Shown: positions 23,293 to 31,402 of the stretch, piece by piece
Layout of the letters: the number at the start of each line of letters is the position of its first letter
How positions within the stretch are numbered: position 1 is the first letter of the stretch
Source: JAFGDI01 sp963667715
GTDB taxonomy: Bacteria; Planctomycetota; Phycisphaerae; Sedimentisphaerales; SM23-30
Direction: 5' to 3'
NCBI GenBank assembly: GCA_963667715.1
Contig: OY763926.1
Location: 1,488,001 to 1,552,000, forward strand
DNA length: 64,000 bases
The notes under the pieces: model-generated
What the model was told of the DNA's origin: nothing
What the model saw: the letters and a program-made list of their open reading frames with translations, nothing else
Databases searched by the model: none
Translations under genes and position numbers: made by a program

Positions 23293-24372
23293 TTGGATAG
23301 TAATATAAAAATTATAAATACTGTAGCTCCGGCTCTGCGAGTACTTTCAGGTTCTGATGGTCTTTACCCGCTGGTGAATTTCACCACCCAACAAGCTTCC
23401 GGAGCAGCTGAACTGGCGGTGAATGCTGATATGTCAGCAGAAGAGATCATCGCCGCTGTTGCCAAAGCAGCTTCAGGTTCACCAGCTGTGGTAAACGTTG
23501 CGGGTGTAGGAAGCTTTACTGTTGTTAAACCCGAGGGCACTATATCCGGCAGGGCAGCAGGTAAGATAGCAGTTGTAACTGGTGCCGCTCAGGGCTTCGG
23601 GCTCGAGATAGCACAGGATCTGGTCAGTCAGGGAGCATACGTTGCACTGGCTGATATCAATGAAACTGCCGCCGCTGAGCAGGCCCAGGCTCTCTGTGGC
23701 CGCTACGGCAAAGGCAGAGCCATCGCTCTGGCTATGAATGTTACCGATATCGCATCTGTTCAGGCGGCCTGTAATAAGGTTGTCAGTACATTCGGTGGTC
23801 TTGATATTTTCGTTTCCAATGCCGGTGTGCTCAAAGCCGAAAGCGTAATGACCCAGAGCGAGAAGGATTTCGATTTTGTGACTATGGTCAATTACAAAGG
23901 CTACTTCCTCTGCACACAGGTTATTTCGCAGATCATGGCTGTCGGCCATAAAGCCTCTGCCGGTTATATGAGCGATATAATCCAGATCAATTCCAAGTCC
24001 GGGCTGGTTGGTTCCAATAAGAACGGGGCCTATGCCGGCAGTAAATTCGGCGGGATCGGCCTGACCCAGTCATTCGCTCTCGAGCTTATCGAACATGGTA
24101 TAAAAGTGAACTCCATCTGTCCGGGCAATTTCTTTGATGGCCCGCTCTGGTCGAATCCTGATAATGGCCTGTTCGTTCAGTATCTCCGTACCGGCAAGAT
24201 CCCCGGAGCCAGGACTATCGAAGATGTGAAAAAAGCCTATGAAGCCAAGGTCCCGATGGGCCGCGGCTGTACCACTCCCGATGTAATGAAAGCAGTATAT
24301 TACCTCATAGAACAACAATACGAGACCGGTCAGGCGATCCCCGTCACCGGCGGCCAGGTAATGCTGCACTAG
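23293..24372 (+). CDS. SrlD-like short-chain dehydrogenase with N-terminal extension
   Basis: 359 aa. Residues about 94-359 closely resemble sorbitol-6-phosphate 2-dehydrogenase SrlD: KIAVVTGAAQGFGLEIA, FVSNAGVL, IIQINSKSGLVGS, the YAGSKFGG catalytic Tyr-x3-Lys, VPMGRGC and the terminal TGQAIPVTGGQVM. The first ~90 residues are not SDR. Their end (VVNVAGVGSFTV) recalls the domain junction of bifunctional class II aldolase-SDR proteins (RhaE/YuxG type), as if a remnant of such a fusion. A separate aldolase lies at 27323. The start is TTG 23293, fixed by AGGAG 8 bases upstream. Likely oxidises a sugar or polyol (phosphate) at C2, or a lactaldehyde-like product. Second gene after PHP, 97-bp gap. 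Confidence 0.82.
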   Translation: MDSNIKIINTVAPALRVLSGSDGLYPLVNFTTQQASGAAELAVNADMSAEEIIAAVAKAASGSPAVVNVAGVGSFTVVKPEGTISGRAAGKIAVVTGAAQGFGLEIAQDLVSQGAYVALADINETAAAEQAQALCGRYGKGRAIALAMNVTDIASVQAACNKVVSTFGGLDIFVSNAGVLKAESVMTQSEKDFDFVTMVNYKGYFLCTQVISQIMAVGHKASAGYMSDIIQINSKSGLVGSNKNGAYAGSKFGGIGLTQSFALELIEHGIKVNSICPGNFFDGPLWSNPDNGLFVQYLRTGKIPGARTIEDVKKAYEAKVPMGRGCTTPDVMKAVYYLIEQQYETGQAIPVTGGQVMLH

Positions 24373-24439
24373 AAGGCGATTCAGGAGCCGGGGGGCGGTT
24401 TTTTTGCCGTAAATGGCTGCGAAACAGCTTACATTGCCG

Positions 24440-24500
24440 TAAAGTAAGCCGCATCTGTGACAAAGTAAGCTGAATCTGCGCAAAGTAAGCCGAATCTGTG
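24440..24500. repeat. Three tandem 20-bp repeats followed by a long hairpin
   Basis: Units TAAAGTAAGCCGCATCTGTG, CAAAGTAAGCTGAATCTGCG and CAAAGTAAGCCGAATCTGTG. They are followed at 24503-24538 by ATATCAGGCGT / ACGCCTGGTAT. They occupy the 430-base gap between the SDR and MDR genes. The rest of the gap is AT-rich, with TTACTTATT-like units near 24710-24735. Confidence 0.75.
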
Positions 24501-24806
24501 GCATATCAGGCGTGATATGAAGCAGGTTACGCCTGGTATGAGTATGGTTAAGTGTGTGTTAATACTTGCTTTATGTTAAGAATAGGGTTTTCAGCCTGTA
24601 ATTGTAAGCACGCAGGCTGGAATAATGACAGCAAGATTGTAGTTGTAATGTGTAAGAAATAAGAAAGATCAGATAGCTTCGAGCGAAGCGAGAATCATGA
24701 GCTTGTTACTTATTTCTTGTTACTTATTACTAACCAATTTGGTTTACAGTCTATATCTTAACCCATATATACACTGTAAATGGAAAAACTAATAGGATTA
24801 AAAATA

Positions 24807-26453
24807 ATGGAAAAGACTATTCCCGCAAAACAGACCGCGGTAGAGCTTGTCGGTCCTGATCAGCTCAGGCTCAATAATGATAAGCAGGTCTATCGGCCCG
24901 GCCCATATCAGATTCTGGTAAATATCAAGGCTGTTGGCTTGTGTTTTTCTGACCTGAAACTGCTGAAACAGTTTTCTGAACATGCCCGCAAAAGTGAGAT
25001 ACTTTCTGGTATGTCAAAAGAGACTCTGGCAGAGATACCGGTCTATAAGCCCGGCGAAGCTGCGACCGTTCCCGGCCATGAAGCTTTTTGTGAGATAATC
25101 GCTGTTGGTGAAAAGGTAGCTCATCACAAGGTCGGTCAGAATATGCTGGTGCAGGCTGATTATCGCTGGCTAAAGACCGCCGGCTCCAATGCCGCTTTCG
25201 GCTATAATATTGAAGGCGGCCTGCAGCAGTATGGCTTGCTCGATGAAAGAGTAATAATGGACCCGGTCAGCGGTGAGAGCTGTCTGATACCGGTGGAAAA
25301 GGAGATGGCCTCCTCTGCGATTGCTCTGGTTGAACCGTGGGCCTGTGTAGAGAGCTCGTTTCTGACCCAGGAAAGAAACTCAGTTAAAGCTGGCGGCAAG
25401 CTGCTGGTTGTCGCTGATACTGACAGGGAGATAAAAGGCGTAGAGGAAAGCTTCTCGCCGGAAGCTGCTCCGTCGGAGATTTTGACTATTGGTGATATTG
25501 CAGAAGACCTTTCGCCGCTTACTGAGCTTGCCGATGAATCTTTCGATGATATTATCTATTTCGGCTGTAGTAAGGCCATTATCGATATACTTAACGATAA
25601 ACTAGCTGCTGGCGGGATGATAAATATTGTGCTCGCCGGAGGTGCAATTGGCGAAGATATTGCAGTTGGTGTCGGGCGTGTTCATTACGGCATGACCCGC
25701 TGGATCGGCACCCAAAGCGATGATGCTTCCGAGAGCTATAAGACCGTTGCGGCAACCGGTGAGATCCGTCCCGGCGATAAGGCTGTAATAATTGGTGCCG
25801 CCGGTCCTATGGGCCAGATGCACACTATACGCCTGATCTGCTCCGGCGTTGATGATATCTCTATTATCGGTACGGATTTTGATAATGAACGTCTGGCTTC
25901 GCTGGGCGAAAAGGCTTACACTCTTGCCGCAGATCGCAAGGTTGACCTCAAGCTTATAAACCCTCAGGATGGTTCGCTGGCAGCTGAGAAGTTCAGTTAT
26001 TTCGATATTATGGCACCGGTAGGTCCGATCGTGGCCCAGGCGGTTAAGGATAGTCTCCCCGGTGCTGTTATAAATATATTTGCCGGTATCCCTGCCGGAG
26101 TTAAGCAGGATATCGATCTGGATACCTATATAAAGAACAAGTGTTTTATGTTCGGTACCAGCGGTTCGCGGGTATCGGATATGCTTATCGTTCTGGATAA
26201 AGTCCTCAGCGGTCAGCTTGATACCAATTGCTCGGTTGATGCCGTTTCCGGTATGGCTGGTGCAATAGATGGAATTCGTGCGGTCGAGAACCGGACACTA
26301 TCCGGTAAAATAATCGTTTACCCGCAGCTGCTGAATATGCCTATGCTTACAATTGAAGAGCTTAAGGAGCGTTATCCTTCAGTTTATGATGAGCTTGACA
26401 ACGGCATATGGAACAAGGCTGCCGAAGATGAGCTGCTCAAAGCGGCAGATTAA
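24807..26453 (+). CDS. Long medium-chain (zinc-type) dehydrogenase with doubled nucleotide-binding region
   Basis: 548 aa, versus about 350-430 for usual MDR enzymes. The N-terminal catalytic domain has VGLCFSDLK (Cys46) and VPGHEAFCEI (His91, Glu92) as likely zinc ligands, and LVEPWACVESS. The four-Cys structural zinc loop is absent. Two Rossmann-like regions follow: one at about 190-315 (VKAGGKLLVVAD, ending IIYFGCSKAIID and GGMINIVLAGG) without a GxGxxG motif, and one from about 325 (IRPGDKAVIIGAAGPMGQMH) with it. Overall it is reminiscent of sorbose-1-phosphate reductase (SorE)-type proteins. Start: ATG 24807 (AGGA 9 bases upstream) rather than ATG 24780, which lacks a site. 11 bases upstream of the next SDR; clearly one operon. 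Substrate unknown, likely a sugar or polyol phosphate. Confidence 0.8.
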   Translation: MEKTIPAKQTAVELVGPDQLRLNNDKQVYRPGPYQILVNIKAVGLCFSDLKLLKQFSEHARKSEILSGMSKETLAEIPVYKPGEAATVPGHEAFCEIIAVGEKVAHHKVGQNMLVQADYRWLKTAGSNAAFGYNIEGGLQQYGLLDERVIMDPVSGESCLIPVEKEMASSAIALVEPWACVESSFLTQERNSVKAGGKLLVVADTDREIKGVEESFSPEAAPSEILTIGDIAEDLSPLTELADESFDDIIYFGCSKAIIDILNDKLAAGGMINIVLAGGAIGEDIAVGVGRVHYGMTRWIGTQSDDASESYKTVAATGEIRPGDKAVIIGAAGPMGQMHTIRLICSGVDDISIIGTDFDNERLASLGEKAYTLAADRKVDLKLINPQDGSLAAEKFSYFDIMAPVGPIVAQAVKDSLPGAVINIFAGIPAGVKQDIDLDTYIKNKCFMFGTSGSRVSDMLIVLDKVLSGQLDTNCSVDAVSGMAGAIDGIRAVENRTLSGKIIVYPQLLNMPMLTIEELKERYPSVYDELDNGIWNKAAEDELLKAAD

Positions 26454-26464
26454 GGAATGTTATT

Positions 26465-27193
26465 ATGGCAGGAAAGTTAAAGGATAAAACAGTACTGATA
26501 ACCGGCGGTGGCCGTGGTATCGGTCGTGAGATCGCAAGAGCCCTGGCCTCTGAGCAGGCCGCTATTGTACTGGCGGCTCGTACTGAAGCTGAGCTGGCGG
26601 AAACTGCTGAAATAGTTGAAGCAGCAGGCTCTCAGGCACATATTGTTGTTACCGATATGGCTGATCTTGGCTCACTGGCGAAGCTGACATCGTATATTAA
26701 CGATGAGCTGGGCAGGCTGGATATCCTGATCAATAATGCCGGAGTGACTTTATCTTCTGCTATTGAAGATACTGACGATGCTATGTACCAGAAGGTCATG
26801 GATATTAACGCCCGGGCACCTTATGTCCTTTGTCGTGATCTGCTTGGTTTGATCCGCAAGTCAGAGTCTGGTTATATTATAAATATGTCTTCTGTTGTTG
26901 GTGTTAAGGGCTATGCTCTGCAGTCGGCGTACGGCTCCTCTAAGCATGCCCTGCGTGGTATGTCGATGGCATTGGCCGAGGAGCTGCGTGATACAAATAT
27001 CCGAGTTCACGTTATCTGCCCCGGCGGTACGGCAACGGAAATGGTAAGCAGTGTAAGACCGGATATCTCGCTGGATGATCTGATAGCACCTGCAGAGATA
27101 GCAGAGCTCATCCACTATCTGGTAACCCACAAAGGCAATGCCATGGTAGATGAACTCCACATACGCAGAAAAACCTCAGCCCCGTGGTTTTGA
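26465..27193 (+). CDS. Short-chain dehydrogenase/reductase
   Basis: 242-aa classical SDR: cofactor motif VLITGGGRGIGREIA (residues 10-24), LINNAGVTL, catalytic Ser in IINMSSVVG and YGSSKHAL (Tyr and Lys), and RVHVICPGGTATEM. These resemble the FabG/sepiapterin-like reductases, but the family is too broad to fix a substrate. Starts 11 bases after the MDR gene with AAGGAA in the gap, so it is translationally linked. The C-terminus ends RRKTSAPWF. Its role in the island would be a second redox step on the same intermediate. Confidence 0.85.
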   Translation: MAGKLKDKTVLITGGGRGIGREIARALASEQAAIVLAARTEAELAETAEIVEAAGSQAHIVVTDMADLGSLAKLTSYINDELGRLDILINNAGVTLSSAIEDTDDAMYQKVMDINARAPYVLCRDLLGLIRKSESGYIINMSSVVGVKGYALQSAYGSSKHALRGMSMALAEELRDTNIRVHVICPGGTATEMVSSVRPDISLDDLIAPAEIAELIHYLVTHKGNAMVDELHIRRKTSAPWF

Positions 27194-27267
27194 TAAAGCA
27201 GGTAGTAAGTATTTTCATGCAGGTTCTATCTGCATAGAATAGCCCCGCCATAGGCGGCAACCACAGC

Positions 27268-27312
27268 TTATTACTTGTTAACTGTTACTTATTACTTATT
27301 ACTTATTACTTA
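27268..27312. repeat. TTACTTATTAC tandem tract
   Basis: Five or six imperfect TTACTTA units just before the aldolase gene; a similar shorter tract is at 24715-24735. A CCGCC-ATA-GGCGG hairpin lies a little upstream (27246-27258). Confidence 0.6.
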
Positions 27313-27322
27313 AAAAAATAAA

Positions 27323-28408
27323 ATGGAAAATATAATGGATAAAACAGAACTGTTAAATATTATTACCGAGCTGTCTCATGAGTTTGGTACCAGTAATTAT
27401 GTATTGGGCGGTGGCGGAAATACCTCGGCTAAAAATGATACAACTCTCTGGGTAAAGCCCTCTGGTACAACCCTTGCCGGTTTGGAGCCGGAATTGTTTG
27501 TAGCACTTGATCGTGCGGTATTGGGCAGGCTCTATGAGATCGAGCCGCCGTCTGAACCTTCTAATCGCGAAGAACTTATCAAGGATAAGATGGCAGCGGC
27601 GGTAAGTGCAGATACCCCCGGTCGGGCCTCAGTAGAAGCTCCGCTGCACGAATCGCTTAGTGCGGTATTTGTTGTTCATACCCATCCGGTACTGGTAAAT
27701 GGTCTGACCTGTGCGGTAAACGGCAAATCCGAATGTGCCAGACTCTTTCCGGAAGCTCTCTGGCTCGATTATATCGATCCGGGCTACACGCTTTGTATGA
27801 AGGTCAGACAGGAGATAAGCAATTATAAAGCAGCTAACGGTTGTGAGCCGTCTATGATCTTCCTCAAAAATCATGGCCTGTTCGTCGCAGCCGATACTCC
27901 CTATGAGATTCGTGCCATATACGCCAAGGTAATAGATACTCTCAAGTCAGAATACGCCGCAGCCGGTATCAGCACTGCAATTAAAGTAGCAGAAGATCCC
28001 GATGCCTCGGTAATAGATGCTGATTCACGTATAATAAACTCCGCCTTTGATGATTCTGATCAGGCAATAGCTGCCTGTGGCATCTTCAGCTATGCCAACG
28101 GCCCGGTATCACCTGATCATATCGTCTATGCTAAATCATTTCCGTGTACCGGTAAGATTACCGCTGATTCGATAAAGTCGTATAAGGATAAATATGGTTA
28201 TTTCCCTTGTATAATCGCTGCCGACAATGCTGTTTACGCCGTAGGAGCAAGTGAAAATAAAGCGTCACTGGCCTTGCAGTTGGCCCTGGATGGGGCACTG
28301 GTCGTACAGTTGGCTGAAGCTTTCGGCGGTATTGACTATATGACAGATCAGGCCAGACATTTCATAGAAAACTGGGAGGTCGAGTCATATCGCAGTAAGC
28401 AGGTTTGA
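27323..28408 (+). CDS. Class II aldolase, large (RhaE/YuxG-type aldolase part)
   Basis: 361 aa. NYVLGGGGNTSAKND (about 27-41) and LWVKPSGTTLAG are the substrate-phosphate loop. EAPLHESL, VVHTHPVLVNGL and FLKNHGLFVAA supply the catalytic Glu and zinc-binding His residues. The C-terminal ~150 residues continue to FIENWEVESYR, a sequence that in bifunctional aldolase/SDR proteins follows the aldolase domain. Those enzymes split rhamnulose-1-phosphate-like substrates to dihydroxyacetone phosphate and lactaldehyde (family knowledge). Here the SDR is a separate gene (23293). Another start at 27335 is possible. Last gene before a terminator. Confidence 0.85.
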   Translation: MENIMDKTELLNIITELSHEFGTSNYVLGGGGNTSAKNDTTLWVKPSGTTLAGLEPELFVALDRAVLGRLYEIEPPSEPSNREELIKDKMAAAVSADTPGRASVEAPLHESLSAVFVVHTHPVLVNGLTCAVNGKSECARLFPEALWLDYIDPGYTLCMKVRQEISNYKAANGCEPSMIFLKNHGLFVAADTPYEIRAIYAKVIDTLKSEYAAAGISTAIKVAEDPDASVIDADSRIINSAFDDSDQAIAACGIFSYANGPVSPDHIVYAKSFPCTGKITADSIKSYKDKYGYFPCIIAADNAVYAVGASENKASLALQLALDGALVVQLAEAFGGIDYMTDQARHFIENWEVESYRSKQV

Positions 28409-28428
28409 TCTGTAATAATAATTCTTTG

Positions 28429-28456
28429 CCGGCTACTGGTTATAGCCGGTTTTGTT
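28429..28456 (+). terminator. Terminator after the aldolase gene
   Basis: CCGGCTA / TAGCCGG with an 7-base loop, then TTTTGTT. A second inverted repeat, TTTCGG-N7-CCGAAA, follows at 28462-28480 just before the next gene and could be an operator. Confidence 0.7.
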
Positions 28457-28527
28457 AGCTGTTTCGGCTGGTTACCGAAATAAGCGACAATGTATTGAAA
28501 ATTAGGTTTGAATTATTGGAGGTTCAT

Positions 28528-29802
28528 ATGAATTCAAGAGAGAGATTACAGTGTATTCTCGATCATAAACAGCCTGATCGTTTATGTGTCGATTTTGGTT
28601 CAGGTAGTCAGACTGGTATCGGAGTTTCTGCTGTTGACCGTCTCAGGAAAGCGGTACTCGCTGAGCCTGACTACAAGGTGAAAGTTATCGATACTTACCA
28701 GATGCTCGGGCAGATAGATGAGCCGTTGCGTAAAATGCTTAAGCTTGATATTGTCGGCATTGCTCCTCCCGCCGATATGTTTGGTCTTAGACAGCGAGCT
28801 TGGAAACCTTTCACTATGCCGGCCGATGGTACAGATGTGCTTGTGCCCGGCAATTTCAACTATACAACCAATAATTACGGCGATTATCTTATGTATCCCC
28901 AGGGCGATACCTCTGCTATGCCCTCGGCCATGATGCCATCTGGCAGCTGCCGCTGGGATTCTCTCTCTCGCCAACAGCCTCTCGTTGAAAGTCGCATGAA
29001 CTATCTTGATAACTGTCAGGAATTTGAACCGCTTTCCGTAGAAGATGTCAGCTATTATAAGAGCAAAGTTGACTGGTATTATGACAATACCGATGCCGGA
29101 ATATATCTGACCTTGCCGGGGTTGGCTTTTGGTGATCTGGCTATGGTCCCTGCTCCGTGGCTGAAGAATCCTAAAGGTATTAGAGATGTTGAAGAGTGGT
29201 ATCTGGCACTTACCTGTCGGCAGGATTACCTTTACAAAGTATTTGAGCGTCAGTGTGAGATAGGACTAAAAAATATTGAAACCCTTGCCCCTGTGCTGGG
29301 TGATAAGGTGCAGGTAGTGTTTGTAAGTGGTACCGATTTTGGCACTCAACGCAGCCCGTTTATCTCGCCTGAAACCTATCGCTCGCTGTTTAAGCCGTTC
29401 CAGAAGGCTATAAATGATAAAATTCACGAACTGACAAACTGGAAGGTTTTTATTCACTCCTCCGGCAGCATTCAGCCGCTTATACCAGATATGATCGACG
29501 CCGGCTTTGATATTCTCAATCCTGTTCAGTGTACAGCTTGTGATATGGATGCCCGAACATTGAAAAAAACTTACGGCAATGATATTGTCTTTTGGGGTGG
29601 GGGCGTTGACTCTCATCAAACTCTCGCTTACGGCACACCCGAAGATGTATACCGTGAAGTATCACAGCGCATCGATATTTTCGCTGACGGCGGAAACTTT
29701 GTTTTTAACAGTATCGGCAATATACAAAGCAATACCCCGGTGAAGAACCTCATCGCCATGTTCAAGGCTGTTAACGCCGCTCGTAGCTGTATTATGCTCT
29801 AA
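28528..29802 (+). CDS. Uroporphyrinogen decarboxylase (URO-D)-like family protein
   Basis: 424 aa from ATG 28528, which has GGAGG 7 bases upstream; an in-frame start at 28495 lacks a site. MNSRERLQCILDHKQPDRLCVDFG is the usual start of the large planctomycete URO-D/methyltransferase-like family, and LNPVQCTACDMDARTLKKTYG to FWGGGVDSHQTL is the family's C-terminal signature. Most relatives have His-Ser-Cys-Gly in the metal-binding strand; here it is IHSSGSI, with Ser in place of Cys. It is much longer than true HemE and lies apart from haem genes. Some relatives demethylate methylated compounds with corrinoid proteins, but no corrinoid protein is adjacent. Role unknown; it may or may not belong to the island, as a terminator precedes it. 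Confidence 0.82.
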   Translation: MNSRERLQCILDHKQPDRLCVDFGSGSQTGIGVSAVDRLRKAVLAEPDYKVKVIDTYQMLGQIDEPLRKMLKLDIVGIAPPADMFGLRQRAWKPFTMPADGTDVLVPGNFNYTTNNYGDYLMYPQGDTSAMPSAMMPSGSCRWDSLSRQQPLVESRMNYLDNCQEFEPLSVEDVSYYKSKVDWYYDNTDAGIYLTLPGLAFGDLAMVPAPWLKNPKGIRDVEEWYLALTCRQDYLYKVFERQCEIGLKNIETLAPVLGDKVQVVFVSGTDFGTQRSPFISPETYRSLFKPFQKAINDKIHELTNWKVFIHSSGSIQPLIPDMIDAGFDILNPVQCTACDMDARTLKKTYGNDIVFWGGGVDSHQTLAYGTPEDVYREVSQRIDIFADGGNFVFNSIGNIQSNTPVKNLIAMFKAVNAARSCIML

Positions 29803-29804
29803 GC

Positions 29805-30200
29805 TTATTCAGCTTTATTCTCTGTTATCTCCGGCTGTGCTATGTTACTGCTGGCTGATGCAGACCGACTGCGACGCTTGCGTCTCTGTTTTTGCTTACG
29901 GATCTTGTCTGATTTGCGTTTTTCAGTACTGATAACGCCCATCGACTCTTCCAGTAGCTCACAGAGCCGTCTGCGTGCAAAGAAGCGGTTTAACCCAAGT
30001 GATCGCTCCTTCTGCATCTTTACCTGCAAGCCGCTCGGCTTGTGCTTGAGCAGGGCACAAGATGAGGTCTTATTGACCTTCTGCCCGCCGGGACCGGAGC
30101 TTCTTACAAAGGTTTCTTCGATATCAGACTCTTTAAGCCCGCATTTCTCCATCCTGGCAAAAAGTTCTGCTGTCTTTTTATCTGTTACACCAAAATTCAT
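29805..30200 (-). CDS. Peptide-chain-release-factor-like (GGQ) ribosome rescue protein
   Basis: 131 aa with the release-factor catalytic domain: ETFVRSSGPGGQKVNKTSS contains the GGQ loop that hydrolyses peptidyl-tRNA, and FARRRLCELLEE follows. No codon-recognition domain is present. The tail is strongly basic (KIRKQKQRRKRRSRS), as in ArfB/YaeJ, where the basic tail probes empty mRNA channels of stalled ribosomes. It is therefore probably a rescue factor, though it could equally be a less-known RF-2-like clade common in planctomycetes. Its stop is 2 bases from the URO-D stop; the genes are convergent with no hairpin between. Confidence 0.82.
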   Translation of the reverse strand: MNFGVTDKKTAELFARMEKCGLKESDIEETFVRSSGPGGQKVNKTSSCALLKHKPSGLQVKMQKERSLGLNRFFARRRLCELLEESMGVISTEKRKSDKIRKQKQRRKRRSRSASASSNIAQPEITENKAE

Positions 30201-30536
30201 AGTATAATTGTAAGCGATACACAGTTAAGGTCAAGGCTGTATATAGTGGTTGTAACGTTTACACTTCTTTTCTTGTAGAGATACTTCCGGTGCTCTGTTT
30301 ACGTTCGTCCTATAATCTTTAGGGTGTTGGGTAATGTTATCCTCTTCTGATATATGTTTTTTCTCTTATCCTGTTGTTTTACATATGCTTGCGGTAGGGG
30401 AACATTATCTGTCTAAAAAAAAAGCAGATTTTCACTAACAAATAGAACGATATTCTTATTGCCGGGGAAAGAGAACTTTTCCGAGTGTAGATTATGATAG
30501 AAAAGCATTAGAAAATCTAAACAGGAGATATATCAA
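30201..30536. other. Intergenic region before cheW
   Basis: No ORF of note. A GGAAAGAGAACTTTTCC inverted repeat lies at about 30467-30483, roughly 55 bases before cheW, and could be a regulatory site. The T- and A-rich flanks have no clear promoter. Confidence 0.4.
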
Positions 30537-31040
30537 ATGGCTGATAATATAACTGGTTCAACAACATTAGAAAATCGTAATTCAAGAGCTAAGTCTGGCT
30601 TATATCTTACTTTTGCTCTGGGATCTGAAGAATTCGGCCTGGAAATACTCAAGGTTAAAGAGATCATCGGCTATCAGGATATCACCAGTGTGCCACAGAC
30701 TCCAGTTGAAGTCAAGGGCGTTATCAACCTTCGCGGCCAGGTTATCCCGATCATCGACCTAAGAGCCAGATTCGGTATGGAAGAAAAGGAAGTTACCGAA
30801 CAGACTTGTATCATTGTAGTAGAAGTTGAGCTTGAAGGCAGCAATATCCAGGTTGGTATTATTGTTGATAATGTATCTGAAGTATTAGATATTCAGGAAA
30901 ATCAGATCGAGCCGTCACCTGAATTTGGCAATCAGGTTAATACCGACTTCATCCTGGGTATGGGTAAAGTTGGCGAAAATGTCAAGATCCTGTTGGATAT
31001 TGACCAGGTGCTGGCCGGCACAGAACTTACCGGGTTTTAA
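30537..31040 (+). CDS. cheW: Chemotaxis adaptor CheW
   Basis: 167 aa. YLTFALGSEEFGLEILKVKEIIGY is the N-terminal CheW strand; VKGVINLRGQVIPIIDLRARFG is the diagnostic motif; the C-terminus has GMGKVGENVKILLDIDQVL. CheW links chemoreceptors to CheA. No cheA, cheY or other chemotaxis gene is adjacent, so it is a stand-alone adaptor; a chemoreceptor gene lies at 43654. CAGGAG precedes the ATG by about 11 bases. Terminator at 31080. Confidence 0.95.
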   Translation: MADNITGSTTLENRNSRAKSGLYLTFALGSEEFGLEILKVKEIIGYQDITSVPQTPVEVKGVINLRGQVIPIIDLRARFGMEEKEVTEQTCIIVVEVELEGSNIQVGIIVDNVSEVLDIQENQIEPSPEFGNQVNTDFILGMGKVGENVKILLDIDQVLAGTELTGF

Positions 31041-31079
31041 TTGATTTAATATCTGGGTAAAATCTTTACATTTGTTTAT

Positions 31080-31113
31080 AAAAAGGTGGATGAAGTTTAT
31101 CTGCCTTTTTTTT
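31080..31113 (+). terminator. Terminator of cheW
   Basis: AAAAGG.GGAT / ATC.GCCTTTT stem-loop followed by a run of T. Confidence 0.7.
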
Positions 31114-31335
31114 ATGCGCAGTGGGTATTCAAAACTATTACGGGGATATTGTTCTTGTTCTTACTTCTTTCAACTGGGGCTCTCTTCAAAGTAGTATCGT
31201 CCTATAATGTTTCTACTAATGAAACAATATTATTTGATCTCTAATTTATGTAAGTTATTTTATTAAAATGTTATATATGATTTTATGCATATTCTTTCTG
31301 ACTTCCTTGTATAAGATTTAATAAAATAAACTTGC

Positions 31336-31357
31336 ATATTAAACGGTCGTTTAATAT
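31336..31357. promoter_or_regulatory. Probable TetR operator
   Basis: ATATTAAACG-GT-CGTTTAATAT, a perfect 10-bp inverted repeat. It lies 40 bases before the TetR gene and just after a TTGCAT that may be the -35 box. The classic layout of an autoregulated efflux repressor. Confidence 0.7.
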
Positions 31358-31402
31358 ATATGTATTATACAATAGTATGAAATATTTGTTTATAACTTGG
31401 AG

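Noticed and set aside
28528..29802. True uroporphyrinogen decarboxylase HemE
   Set aside because: Much longer than HemE, lacks haem-gene neighbours, and matches the divergent URO-D-like family instead.
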